Part shown: piece after piece, positions 1-8,428 of the stretch
Numbering within the stretch: the first letter of the stretch is position 1
Layout of the letters: each line of letters starts with the position of its first letter
DNA from: Flavobacterium laiguense
GTDB taxonomy: Bacteria; Bacteroidota; Bacteroidia; Flavobacteriales; Flavobacteriaceae
Reading direction: 5' to 3'
NCBI RefSeq assembly: GCF_003097655.1
Contig: NZ_QCZH01000007.1
Span: 1 to 64,000 of the forward strand
Length of the DNA: 64,000 nucleotides
The notes under the pieces: model-generated
Database searches by the model: none
Seen by the model: the letters and a program-made list of their open reading frames with translations, nothing else
Told to the model about the DNA's origin: nothing
Position numbers and translations under genes: made by a program

Positions 1-643
1 GCCCCCTGAACAGGTGTATTAGAAGAATTATATAACTGATAGCTTATGGTATTATTTCCGGATGTGGTAGAACTAATCGTGCCTGTGTCAGGAGCAGAAA
101 CACAAATTGAACTTCCAGTCAATACCAGCGCCGCTGGATTTGCTACCGTGGTTACATTAGCGGGAACACTGGTAGAAGTACAGCTGGTAGGAGTAGCGCC
201 AGTAGCGATTACATAGTACCCATTCCCTGCCGCAAGTCCATTCCATGTCAAACCCGAACCCGTTCCTGTTTTAGCCCCCTGAACAGGTGTATTAGAAGAA
301 TTATATAACTGATAGCTTATGGTATTATTTCCGGATGTGGTAGAACTAATCGTGCCTGTGTCAGGAGCAGAAACACAAATTGAACTTCCAGTCAATACCA
401 GCGCCGCTGGATTTGCTACCGTGGTTACATTAGCGGGAACACTGGTAGAAGTACAGCTGGTAGGAGTAGCGCCAGTAGCGATTACATAGTACCCATTCCC
501 TGCCGCAAGTCCATTCCATGTCAAACCCGAACCCGTTCCTGTTTTAGCCCCCTGAACAGGTGTATTAGAAGAATTATATAACTGATAGCTTATGGTATTA
601 TTTCCGGATGTGGTAGAACTAATCGTGCCTGTGTCAGGAGCTG
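1..643 (-). repeat. 273-bp tandem repeats encoding 91-aa units
   Basis: Copies begin at 1, 274 and 547 with an exact 273-bp period and no frame shift. Copies 1 and 2 read as identical. Copy 3 matches them up to about 643 and then diverges, marking the first repeat in gene order. More copies probably continue beyond the left edge. The unit encodes an Ig/PKD-like surface module of the secreted protein. Confidence 0.93.
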
Positions 644-2132
644 AAGCACAAATTGAACTTCCTGTTAAGGCAAGAGCCAATGGATTAGCAACAATTACAA
701 CATTAGCTGTTGCAGGAAACTGACAACCAGAACTGGTATAATTATAGGTTATGGTATAAGATCCTGCATCACTTGCTCCAAGGTTTATCGCACCGGTAGC
801 TCCATCAAGTTCTAAATGTAAGGTTACTGGGGTATAGCTATAATTACCACCTGCAATTGAAGGTGGAGGGGTAGGATATATTGTCCCCCCTGATTTACAG
901 AAAGATGGCGCACTATAAGCTAAACCTGTTGTGCCAAATTGGAAATTTACCTGTTGCGGTTCTACAAAGTCTTTTAACGCTGCGCTATAAGAATCGGACG
1001 CTTTCGTTTTAACAAAAATAGTTTTAATACTTAAGCCTTCGCAATTGGCACTTAATATAGCATCAATATTAACAGCTGCTTCGACAAAAGCATAAGGGAT
1101 ATAATTTGTGGAGCCAAATGCACCATAGGGAGCATCAGTAGTAGTTCCGTTTGTTGCTCCATATGCCAATATTAAATTATTTCCCAAAGGGATTGGATGT
1201 TCAACGTATTTATATCCCCCGGAATTTTCCCAACGGTAATAATGTACCGTTGCATTTGTACCTCCATTGCTATACTCCATGGATAGAACAAAATCACCAA
1301 CTTTCCTTCCTCCGGTATCATTTGAAGATAATGATGTAAAGGTATTATCACTATTTCTTGTCAATGTATTCTGTAAAAATTCAAAATCAATATAACTGGT
1401 ACCTGTTGTGGTAAAGCGATCTCCTCCAAGAATTATCCATTTACTGTCGGCAGAAGTAGTGACATGATACATCGCATTGTTTATATCGCATTTGTTAGTG
1501 GCTTTGCCACTAGTCCATTTCCAACCACCTTGTAACCCAGCAACGGTATTGGGATTATCACTGAACGAACTTCCGGAAAAGATCATATCAGTGGTGCTAT
1601 TGTAAGCATCCTGAACAAATTTGGTCGTAGTAGAATTTACCGGCACCCAATTAGGACTTACAAATTGAATTACATGCCCCCCTGTTCCAAAAGCACCGGT
1701 AGTAACCCAATCACCCTCATTTACAAAAGGGAGGTTTGCTTTTACATCACCTTCAATCCTGAACCCATTGGTTGGTGGACTAACAGGCGCAACGGGTGGC
1801 CAAGTCTGAGCAAATGATTTCGAGGAAACAAGAAAAACAAAAAAGAAAATTTTGAGAGAACGGGATAAACAATCTACCCATTTCACCTGATTAGAAACAG
1901 GGTAACGGAAGCATAATAAGTTTTCGAACTGCTTCGCAAGTGAAAGAACACTAAACTTTGTAGTTACTGTAGGATCTTGAGCAGTAATTTGAGACCAAGA
2001 AACAATCCTAGATAAACAGGATATAATAAATTTAAAAAACCCGAATGTAAAAACCATGTTTTTCTGCAAAAAGCTATCTCTTATTTTGCTTGATAAAATT
2101 TCGAAAAACGTCAGAAGTGAATTTTTTTTCAT
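1..2132 (-). CDS. Large secreted repeat protein (adhesin-like), 5' part only
   Basis: The frame is open from ATG at 2132 to the left window edge, so at least 710 residues are visible and the C-terminus is missing. Residues about 92-107 form a hydrophobic signal-like segment ending SFAQ, followed by a unique region of about 375 residues rich in Gly, Ser, Thr and Asn. After that come 91-residue repeats (SICVSAPDTGTISS...; CTSTSVPANVTTV). The layout resembles the very large T9SS-exported surface proteins of Flavobacteriia, but no C-terminal sorting domain can be seen here. An earlier hydrophobic segment near residues 26-51 ends SQITAQ, so the N-terminus holds two signal-like stretches. An in-frame GTG at 1886 would give a conventional 27-residue signal peptide starting MKWVDC, so the true start is uncertain. 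Function unknown; adhesin or gliding-related is inference. Confidence 0.75.
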   Translation of the reverse strand, partial: MKKNSLLTFFEILSSKIRDSFLQKNMVFTFGFFKFIISCLSRIVSWSQITAQDPTVTTKFSVLSLAKQFENLLCFRYPVSNQVKWVDCLSRSLKIFFFVFLVSSKSFAQTWPPVAPVSPPTNGFRIEGDVKANLPFVNEGDWVTTGAFGTGGHVIQFVSPNWVPVNSTTTKFVQDAYNSTTDMIFSGSSFSDNPNTVAGLQGGWKWTSGKATNKCDINNAMYHVTTSADSKWIILGGDRFTTTGTSYIDFEFLQNTLTRNSDNTFTSLSSNDTGGRKVGDFVLSMEYSNGGTNATVHYYRWENSGGYKYVEHPIPLGNNLILAYGATNGTTTDAPYGAFGSTNYIPYAFVEAAVNIDAILSANCEGLSIKTIFVKTKASDSYSAALKDFVEPQQVNFQFGTTGLAYSAPSFCKSGGTIYPTPPPSIAGGNYSYTPVTLHLELDGATGAINLGASDAGSYTITYNYTSSGCQFPATANVVIVANPLALALTGSSICASAPDTGTISSTTSGNNTISYQLYNSSNTPVQGAKTGTGSGLTWNGLAAGNGYYVIATGATPTSCTSTSVPANVTTVANPAALVLTGSSICVSAPDTGTISSTTSGNNTISYQLYNSSNTPVQGAKTGTGSGLTWNGLAAGNGYYVIATGATPTSCTSTSVPANVTTVANPAALVLTGSSICVSAPDTGTISSTTSGNNTISYQLYNSSNTPVQG

Positions 2133-2230
2133 AATAATAAAGTTTTAAAACCATAATCAGTGAAAAGAAGGAAACCAGCAGATTTGGGAAATAAAACGTG
2201 CAGATAAATACATACCACCTTCACAAATAT

Positions 2231-2675
2231 AAATTCATGAAGAACTCCATCATCAAAAGGATATTTTACTTTGGGGAATAAATAAACTTTTATTAACCTA
2301 AAGGCATTTGACAAAATAAAAACCTTATTTTAAATTAATAAGTATGTATAGGAAAAAACAGAAAGCTTACCGATTTGGGTAATGAAACTTTCATATAAAT
2401 ACAAACACCTCCATAAAGATAAATTTATGAAGAACTCCATCATTAAAAGGATATTCTATTGTGGGGAGCAATAACTAAATTCTTTTTTTACCAGTAACCT
2501 GTTTCAGAAAACAGATTAAAAAAATAATTCTAAAACATTAGAATTAAAAATCAAAAAAATAAAATAAAGTTAAAAAGTTAATGGGTCTGCGAAAATTTAA
2601 GCAATACAAAAACACCTTCAAAAAATACAAATTTATGAAGAACACATTCATCAAAAGGATATTCTACTGTGGGGA
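2231..2675. repeat. Three imperfect direct repeats in the leader region of the repeat-protein gene
   Basis: A block of about 47 bp (AATTTATGAAGAACTCCATC, then AAAAGGATATT and TGGGGA) occurs at 2231-2278, 2421-2467 and 2629-2675, with spacings of 190 and 208 bp. Similarity extends into flanking CACCT and ACTAAATTC words. Read on the minus strand, copies 1 and 3 contain TATATTTG and TAAATTTG, which fit the Bacteroidota -7 box, so they may be duplicated promoters. The rest of the 2133-2925 gap is AT-rich and shows no gene. Confidence 0.75.
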
Positions 2676-2925
2676 ACAATAACTAAATTCTTTTTTAACC
2701 AATAAACTGTTTTACTGAACAGCTTTAAATTCAATTATTTTGGGAGATTAAAGTTAATCAATTAGTTTGAAAATAGGTTAAATGATTCTGATAAATCAGA
2801 CAAAACAATAACTTTATCCGATAAACACCTTTTTGATTCAAAAAGCAACATTTTTCGATTGTAATTTTCTGACTATGAATATGTTAATGTCGTTTTTTGT
2901 TAGTTTTGAATATTTGTTTTTTTTG

Positions 2926-3822
2926 TTATTCGAGGGTATCGTCTTCCCAAATAACGGAACTTATTTTCCACCCATTGTTTGTTTTGACATACTGAAATAA
3001 TTTATTGCCATTCCCCTCAAAGTAAGTTCCGTTATGATATCCTTTCTTTTGAAATCTAGAAAAACGTTGCGAAATACTACCAACTACTCTAGTTTCTTCG
3101 GATGTTTCATATTCCATAAATTCAGTAAGCGTTCCATCTGAAAGTGTTTTTTTTCTGGGCTCAATAAAAGTGCTTAAATTGTAAACTTCTTCATTGTTGG
3201 TACTCTTCTTTATTATTATAGTTTCAGGCAAACAAATAGTGTAGATCGTATTCCAATTTGGTTGCTGTTGATTGCTGTTTGTGAAAATATTGAAAAAGGA
3301 TTCCGTCAATTGGTCAATAAGTAATTTGTCAGCAGTTATAGAATAGACTTGTAGCAATTGGTTTTCATTTTGAATTTCTTTGTAAAATTGCAGACCTAAT
3401 TTCTCCAGAAGTTGTATAGAATTGGTGTTTTCTTTTACCGTTGTTGCAAGAATCTGTTTGTGGTTATAATTCTTTACGGCATCATTTAATACTACAATTG
3501 AGGCTTCGTGAGCATATCCTTTTTTGGTGTATTTTGCAAGAAAGGCAAAGCCAATATCGTAATGATCTAAATAATCACGTTTGATAAAAGTGATAATGCC
3601 AATAGGTGTTTGTTGGTCTTGTATTCGTACTACCCAAAAATTAGTATTCGGATTGCTAATTATTTTTTGGATATATTCGTTTGCTTCGGCTATGCTTTTA
3701 ATATTTCTATCCCCGATAAACTTTATCCATTCAGGAGTGTTTACTAACTCCGAAATAAATTCAGCGTCATCTAAATTTATTTCATTTAGTAAAAGTCGGT
3801 CTGTGCTGTAAGCATGTTGCAT
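2926..3822 (-). CDS. GNAT acetyltransferase (RimJ/RimL type) with C-terminal NTF2-like domain
   Basis: 298 residues. Residues 1-165 match the RimJ/RimL-type GNAT fold: an N-terminal TDRLLL strand, then IGIITFIKRDYLDHYDIGFAF, a KGYAHEA acetyl-CoA loop and NSIQLLEKLGL near the end of the domain. The family transfers acetyl from acetyl-CoA to an amino group; the substrate cannot be told. Residues about 170-298 look like an NTF2/SnoaL-type cone-fold domain (NGWKISSVIWEDD is the usual closing strand). The acetyltransferase domain is normally about 170-180 residues on its own, so this is a two-domain fusion. The gene stands alone, with no operon partner. Confidence 0.75.
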   Translation of the reverse strand: MQHAYSTDRLLLNEINLDDAEFISELVNTPEWIKFIGDRNIKSIAEANEYIQKIISNPNTNFWVVRIQDQQTPIGIITFIKRDYLDHYDIGFAFLAKYTKKGYAHEASIVVLNDAVKNYNHKQILATTVKENTNSIQLLEKLGLQFYKEIQNENQLLQVYSITADKLLIDQLTESFFNIFTNSNQQQPNWNTIYTICLPETIIIKKSTNNEEVYNLSTFIEPRKKTLSDGTLTEFMEYETSEETRVVGSISQRFSRFQKKGYHNGTYFEGNGNKLFQYVKTNNGWKISSVIWEDDTLE

Positions 3823-4005
3823 TTTTTGTGGGTTCGTTTATGGTCTGTTAGTTATTAGTCGCACTGTCTTTATTTCTAATGCTTTCGCTAGCGTTTTCCT
3901 GAGACTGTGGGTTTGGGACTAAATTATAATTTCTTTTCGGTTATAACTCAATTTCTTGAAACCGTTAACCTTGCTTTTTTATTTTATAATCCGTCTGCCA
4001 TGTAT

Positions 4006-4575
4006 TTATTTTGAAGATACGATATTACTAAGCTTAGATATTATAAACACTAACACTGGTCGGACTAATAAATATAATACTGCACCAATTACTGCTAAAA
4101 TCGACCCTATCCCAGTTGGAAGAACAGCACCAAATGTATATGTCATACCAATGACAAAGCCAAGAATGCACTCTGCTCGATAAATGGGTAGGAACAGTGA
4201 AAGCAGAATAAGTCCCATAAGCATGTAACCGGGGATTTCAGTATTGCCAAAAGTAAAAAAGCTAGAAAGGGTTATGCCAAAAAGTAGCCCACCTAAGAAT
4301 CCATAAAGGATATTTCTGGGAAATGGTATTACTTGTGATACGTCATTGTTTTTTCCTGTTGCTCTCTTCGAAATGCGAAATAATAGAAACAAAGTAAGTA
4401 ATGGCAGTAAAAGTCCTCCCCACCAATTTGAAATTTCTGGTAGGTCTTCCCGAGCCAATATATGATGGCTTGGTACACCTCCGTGATAATGGTTCCAACT
4501 TAATAGTGACCAAATAGCAATTGTTACTATTGCCGTAAAATACAGTCGGGTCATAAAAAACATCTTTTTGCTCAT
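4006..4575 (-). CDS. Predicted integral membrane protein of unknown function
   Basis: 189 residues from ATG at 4575 (MSKKMFFMTRLYF). The frame extends upstream to a TTG at 4707, but those 44 residues look non-coding. Four to six hydrophobic segments are visible: FTAIVTIAIWSLL, WGGLLLPLLTLFLLF, ILYGFLGGLLFGITL, GYMLMGLILLSLFLPI, ILGFVIGMTYTFG and IGSILAVIGAVLYLLV. No catalytic motif or recognised family was found. The gene lies alone between the acetyltransferase fusion and the M3 peptidase, all on the minus strand but widely spaced. Function is unknown. Confidence 0.6.
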   Translation of the reverse strand: MSKKMFFMTRLYFTAIVTIAIWSLLSWNHYHGGVPSHHILAREDLPEISNWWGGLLLPLLTLFLLFRISKRATGKNNDVSQVIPFPRNILYGFLGGLLFGITLSSFFTFGNTEIPGYMLMGLILLSLFLPIYRAECILGFVIGMTYTFGAVLPTGIGSILAVIGAVLYLLVRPVLVFIISKLSNIVSSK

Positions 4576-4777
4576 AATTAGTTTTGTTAGAAATTTGTAC
4601 CGTTTGCTTTCTGTTATGGTTGGTGATAACTTTTGTATAGGTCTGGGAAAGTTAAAATTATAGTTTCCAAATTCGGGAGACTTTATGCTATAATTTTGGA
4701 ATTCCAATTCTGTAAATATATTAAAATTTTCCTTGCATTATTTCTGAGATAAAATGCTGTTTGGTGTTCTTATACCA

Positions 4778-4913
4778 CTTACTATTGGGCTATTTAGAAA
4801 ATATAGATGGTATTAATTCCATCAAGGCCTAGCCCAGATAGTAGCGGTATCCTTTATAAGGTGATTTTTCTTCACCTTATAAAGATACAAGCGGATAGCT
4901 GGAAATTGCTCCT
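4778..4913 (+). ncRNA. Structured RNA-like dispersed element, copy 1
   Basis: Three hairpins are visible. CTTACTATTGGGCTA (4778-4792) pairs with TAGCCCAGATAGTAG (4830-4844) and encloses GATGG/CCATC. CTTTATAAGGTGA (4852-4864) then pairs perfectly with TCACCTTATAAAG (4872-4884). The end reads AGCGGATAGCTGGAAATTGC then TCCT. The frame AGCCC-GAT-CGG, hairpin, GCGG-GATAGC-GCTCCT recurs at 36430-36573 with an unrelated hairpin sequence. I recall similar elements between genes in Flavobacterium. The rest of the 4576-4967 gap holds nothing else I can name. Confidence 0.5.
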
Positions 4914-4944
4914 AAAAAAAATGACATCCTTTCGAATGTCATTT
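4914..4944 (-). terminator. Intrinsic terminator of the M3 peptidase gene
   Basis: AAATGACAT (4919-4927) pairs with ATGTCATTT (4936-4944), with a run of A at 4914-4921 that becomes the U tract on the minus strand. It lies 24 bp past the peptidase stop codon. Confidence 0.8.
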
Positions 4945-4967
4945 CATGTATTAAATTTTAAAATAAA

Positions 4968-7094
4968 TTATTGGGCTGATAGTCCCGCATTTTTTAGGTA
5001 CGGTTCGGTTTGCATGTCGTGACCGATGAATTCTTTGAAGGCATGGTTTAAATCGACACTGTTCCCTACGGATAAAATGTATTTTTTGAAACGCTCGCAG
5101 TTTGCTCTAGTCAGACCACCATTGGCCTGCATCCAGTCAAATGCGTTGTAATCTAATGTTTTTGACCAAGTGTAGGCATAATACCCTGCAGAGTAACCGC
5201 CTCCCCAAATGTGAGCAAAATAAGGAGTGTGGTAACGAGTAGGAACTTCATTGACCAATAATCCGTATTTTTCTAAGGCCTCTTTTTCGAAAACCAAGGT
5301 TGGTTTAAAATCAGATTCTTTTTCGACACTGTGCCAAGCCATATCAAGGGTTGCAGCGGCTAAAAGTTCGGTCACATCATAGCCTTTATTGAAGGTTTCC
5401 GCTTTCTTGATTTTGTCGATCAAGTCTTGAGGTATCGGCTGTTTTGTTTGGTAATGGATGGCATAGTTTTTTAAAATTGCTGGGTCCAATGCCGCATGCT
5501 CATTGATTTGAGAAGGGAATTCTACATAATCTCTTGGTACCGAAGTTCCAGAAAGGGATACGTATTGTTGGTTGGCAAACAAACCGTGCAAGGTATGTCC
5601 GAATTCATGAAACATGGTAATTACATCATCAAAACTGATTAAAGATGGGTTTTCTCCAACTGGTTTAGAAAAATTATAAACGTTAACGATTACCGGTTTT
5701 TGTTTTAGATAATGCGATTGGCTTACCAAATTATTCATCCAAGCCCCTCCATTTTTATTGTCACGGGTATAAAAATCTAAATAGTAAATGGCAATTGAAG
5801 TCCCTTTTTCGTCAAAAACTTCATAGACTTTTACATCAGAGTTATACACAGGTAAATCTTTTCTTTCCTTGAAGCTGATACCATACATTTGTTTGGCGGC
5901 ATAGAACACACCATTTTCTAATACGGTATTCAATTCGAAATACGGTTTGGTTTGACTTTCGTCCAGATCGTATTTTGCTTTACGCACTTGCTCAGCATAA
6001 AAATTCCAATCCCAAGGTTCTAATTTAAATCCTCCATTTTGGGAGTCTATTAAAGCTTGAATTTCTTTGGCTTCTACTTTGGCTTTTGCTACAGCCGGAG
6101 TAGCAATTTTAGCTAGCAATTCCATAGCTGTGGCTGGAGATTGTGCCATTTGATCTTGTAATTTCCATTCGGCAAAACTTTTTTTGCCCATCAAATTGGC
6201 TTTTTGCAAACGTAATCTTGCAGTTTTCTCCAGAATTTCACGAGTGTCTCCTTCATCATTTTTTTCGGCACGATACCAAGATGCTTTGTATATTTTTTCT
6301 CTTGTAGCTCTGTTTTTTAGGCTAGCGAGCAAAGGTTGTTGGGTGGTATTCAACAATCCTATTAGGTATTTATTTTCGTAACCTGCTTCTTTGGCTTTTA
6401 GTTTGGCAGCATCAATTTCGGCAGTACTCAATCCGTCTAAATCGGTAGCATTGTCAAATAAAATTGCACCATTTTTTCTTGATAATAATAATTTATTGCC
6501 ATAAAGAGTGCTTAGACTCGCTAGCTCTTCATTGATTTGTTTCATTTTGACTTTATCTGCTTCCGATAAATTAGCGCCTGCTAATTCAAATTGTTGCAAA
6601 TAGTATTGTGTCAATTTTTTGTCTTCCCCTTTCAATTTATTCAAATCGATTGCTTTGAATCGATTGTACAATTTACTGTTTAAATAAATTTTGTCGTTAT
6701 GGCCAGAGAAAATAGGAGCATATTCCGCTTCTATAGCCTGCAAGGTCGGATTGGTGTTGGAACCAGTTAGATTATAAAAAATACCGACGGCTCTGTTTAA
6801 ATCAACTCCGCAAATTTCTACTGCCAAGACAGTATTCTGAAAGGTTGGTTTTGCCGGATTATTGGCAATTGCATCAATCTCCTGATCGTGAATTTTTAAA
6901 CCGTACTCAAAAGCAGGTTTGAAGTGTTCGTCTTTTATCAAACTAAAATTGGGTGATTGATACTGTAAAGCGCTTTTTTGCAATAGCGGATTTGTCATTT
7001 TAACCGAATTGTTTTGAGCATTCACTGTTTCAGTTGGTAAAGTTGCCACTAATAGCAATGAACCAGCAATGAATATTTTTGAAAAAATTTGCAT
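4968..7094 (-). CDS. dcp: M3 family peptidyl-dipeptidase (Dcp-like)
   Basis: 708 residues, a normal length for Dcp. A signal peptide (MQIFSKIFIAGSLLLVATLP...VNAQ) predicts export to the periplasm. The zinc site is the HEFGH in TMFHEFGHTLHGLFANQQYV, and the third ligand region follows in FPSQINEHAALDP. The C-terminal YFAHIWGGGYSAGYYAYTWS block is typical of the M3 family. These zinc peptidases remove C-terminal dipeptides from oligopeptides and feed amino acid recycling. The gene is monocistronic, with its own terminator downstream and a 150-bp AT-rich upstream region. Confidence 0.92.
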   Translation of the reverse strand: MQIFSKIFIAGSLLLVATLPTETVNAQNNSVKMTNPLLQKSALQYQSPNFSLIKDEHFKPAFEYGLKIHDQEIDAIANNPAKPTFQNTVLAVEICGVDLNRAVGIFYNLTGSNTNPTLQAIEAEYAPIFSGHNDKIYLNSKLYNRFKAIDLNKLKGEDKKLTQYYLQQFELAGANLSEADKVKMKQINEELASLSTLYGNKLLLSRKNGAILFDNATDLDGLSTAEIDAAKLKAKEAGYENKYLIGLLNTTQQPLLASLKNRATREKIYKASWYRAEKNDEGDTREILEKTARLRLQKANLMGKKSFAEWKLQDQMAQSPATAMELLAKIATPAVAKAKVEAKEIQALIDSQNGGFKLEPWDWNFYAEQVRKAKYDLDESQTKPYFELNTVLENGVFYAAKQMYGISFKERKDLPVYNSDVKVYEVFDEKGTSIAIYYLDFYTRDNKNGGAWMNNLVSQSHYLKQKPVIVNVYNFSKPVGENPSLISFDDVITMFHEFGHTLHGLFANQQYVSLSGTSVPRDYVEFPSQINEHAALDPAILKNYAIHYQTKQPIPQDLIDKIKKAETFNKGYDVTELLAAATLDMAWHSVEKESDFKPTLVFEKEALEKYGLLVNEVPTRYHTPYFAHIWGGGYSAGYYAYTWSKTLDYNAFDWMQANGGLTRANCERFKKYILSVGNSVDLNHAFKEFIGHDMQTEPYLKNAGLSAQ

Positions 7095-7242
7095 AATTAA
7101 TAATTGTTTGTTTTTTGGGTCTAAAAATAATCAAAAAAAGAGTTATAGGTAACTAATTCTGAATTAAATTAAATTATTGTTGTTTTTAGAGTTGTTTTTG
7201 TTTCGAATTAAAAATCAAGAATAGTTCTTTAGAAATATAGTT

Positions 7243-7250
7243 TATATTTG
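7243..7250 (+). promoter_or_regulatory. -7 promoter box of the DUF1569-like gene
   Basis: TATATTTG fits the Bacteroidota -7 consensus TAnnTTTG. It covers the upstream in-frame TTG at 7248, so translation must begin later, at ATG 7278. Confidence 0.65.
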
Positions 7251-7277
7251 TTTACAATAATCAAACCAAAAGCAAAT

Positions 7278-7727
7278 ATGAGTTCTATTTTTAACAAAGC
7301 CGATAACGTGGCGATACTAAACAGAATTAATTCTCTCACATCAGAAAGTAAGGCACAGTGGGGGAAAATGACGGCTGATCAAATGTGTAAGCACTGTAGT
7401 TTGGCTATAGCCGTTGCCTTTGGGGAACAGGATTTGAGAATTAATTTCCTGATGAGGTTGCTGGGAAAAATGCTCAAAAAGAAAGTTATTCACGGAAATC
7501 ATCTAAAGAAAGAAAGTCCAACTGCAAAAGAATTCATAGTAACTAAACATTATGATTTGGAAAAAGTAAAATCGGAATTAATTGCCCATTTCAGTCGATT
7601 TGCAACAGAAGGAGAATCAGCAATTCAAGTGAAAAAACATCCGTTTTGGGGAACAATGACCAATGAGGAATGGGATTTATTGATGTGGAAACACCTTGAT
7701 CATCACTTGAAGCAGTTTGGCGTTTAG
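7278..7727 (+). CDS. DUF1569 / DinB-like protein
   Basis: 149 residues from ATG 7278 (MSSIFNKADNVAIL). The sequence resembles the DUF1569 branch of the DinB-like four-helix fold: RINSLTSESKAQWGKMTADQMCKHC near the start and HPFWGTMTNEEWDLLMWKHLDHHLKQFG at the end. The histidines in MCKHC and in HLDHHLKQF could bind a metal, as in DinB relatives. No enzymatic role is established for the family. The nuclease gene follows 40 bp downstream on the same strand, so the two may share a transcript. Confidence 0.75.
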   Translation: MSSIFNKADNVAILNRINSLTSESKAQWGKMTADQMCKHCSLAIAVAFGEQDLRINFLMRLLGKMLKKKVIHGNHLKKESPTAKEFIVTKHYDLEKVKSELIAHFSRFATEGESAIQVKKHPFWGTMTNEEWDLLMWKHLDHHLKQFGV

Positions 7728-7767
7728 TTTTTATAGACGAAAATAGCATTTAAATAGTTATTGGCAA

Positions 7768-8415
7768 ATGGCAATCATAAGACACAAGCATTTTTTTCTG
7801 TCCTATTCCGAAGAGCATGAGCAAGCGGAGTGGGCGGCGTACTATTTGACGAGAGACAATAGGCATCAACACAGTTTATCAAGACCCTATTTTTCTCTAG
7901 ATCCTTTGATCGATACGGAATCTGCGCATTGGAAAAACTACAAAAATACCGGATTTGACAAAGGGCATTTGGTTCCGGCGGCCGATATGAAGTTTTCGGA
8001 AGAGGCTTATGGGGAAACCTTTTATACCTCTAATGTAGCACCACAAAATAGAGCATTTAATGCAGGTGTTTGGAATAGATTGGAACAAAAGATACGCTAT
8101 TGGGCAGATAAATACACGGCTCTATTTATAGTTACGGGAAGTATTTTGCATGATGATTTGGTAACCATTGGTGAAGAAGAAGTTTCTGTTCCCGATTATT
8201 TTTTTAAAATTGTGGTTCGGGTGCAAAACGACAAGTTGGTTATGATTCCGTTTTTGGTTCCCAATGCAAAATCGGATGCTCCGCTTTATACTTTTGCAAC
8301 TACCATTGATGAAATTGAACAAATTACCGGAATTGATTTCAATCAAAAATTGTCTAAAAAAATAGAAGAAAAAATAGAAAAAGAGTTGAGTTATAAAGAA
8401 TGGAGTTTTAGTTAG
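7768..8415 (+). CDS. DNA/RNA non-specific endonuclease (EndA/NUC1 family), no signal peptide
   Basis: 215 residues. The beta-beta-alpha metal nuclease core is clear: FDKGHLVPAADM carries the catalytic histidine in a D-K-G-H variant of the usual DRGH, and the magnesium-binding Asn lies in TSNVAPQNRAFNAGVWNRLE. Enzymes of this family cut DNA and RNA without sequence preference and are usually exported. Here the protein starts at MAIIRHKHFFLSYSEEHEQAEW, directly in the catalytic domain. The frame opens only seven codons further upstream (stop at 7744-7746) without another start, so no signal peptide can be added. Confidence 0.85.
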   Translation: MAIIRHKHFFLSYSEEHEQAEWAAYYLTRDNRHQHSLSRPYFSLDPLIDTESAHWKNYKNTGFDKGHLVPAADMKFSEEAYGETFYTSNVAPQNRAFNAGVWNRLEQKIRYWADKYTALFIVTGSILHDDLVTIGEEEVSVPDYFFKIVVRVQNDKLVMIPFLVPNAKSDAPLYTFATTIDEIEQITGIDFNQKLSKKIEEKIEKELSYKEWSFS

Positions 8416-8428
8416 TAAAAAAAATAAA

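Noticed and set aside
2129..2314. 61-residue frame upstream of the repeat protein
   Set aside because: It lies within the triplicated non-coding block, and the frame is not conserved between the copies.
3840..3960. Possible insertion-sequence remnant (GCTTTCGCTAGCG near the acetyltransferase fusion)
   Set aside because: Only a short palindromic word; no transposase fragment or matching end was found.
4807..5022. 71-residue open frame on the plus strand
   Set aside because: It runs through the structured element and into the end of the M3 peptidase gene on the other strand; composition is not protein-like.
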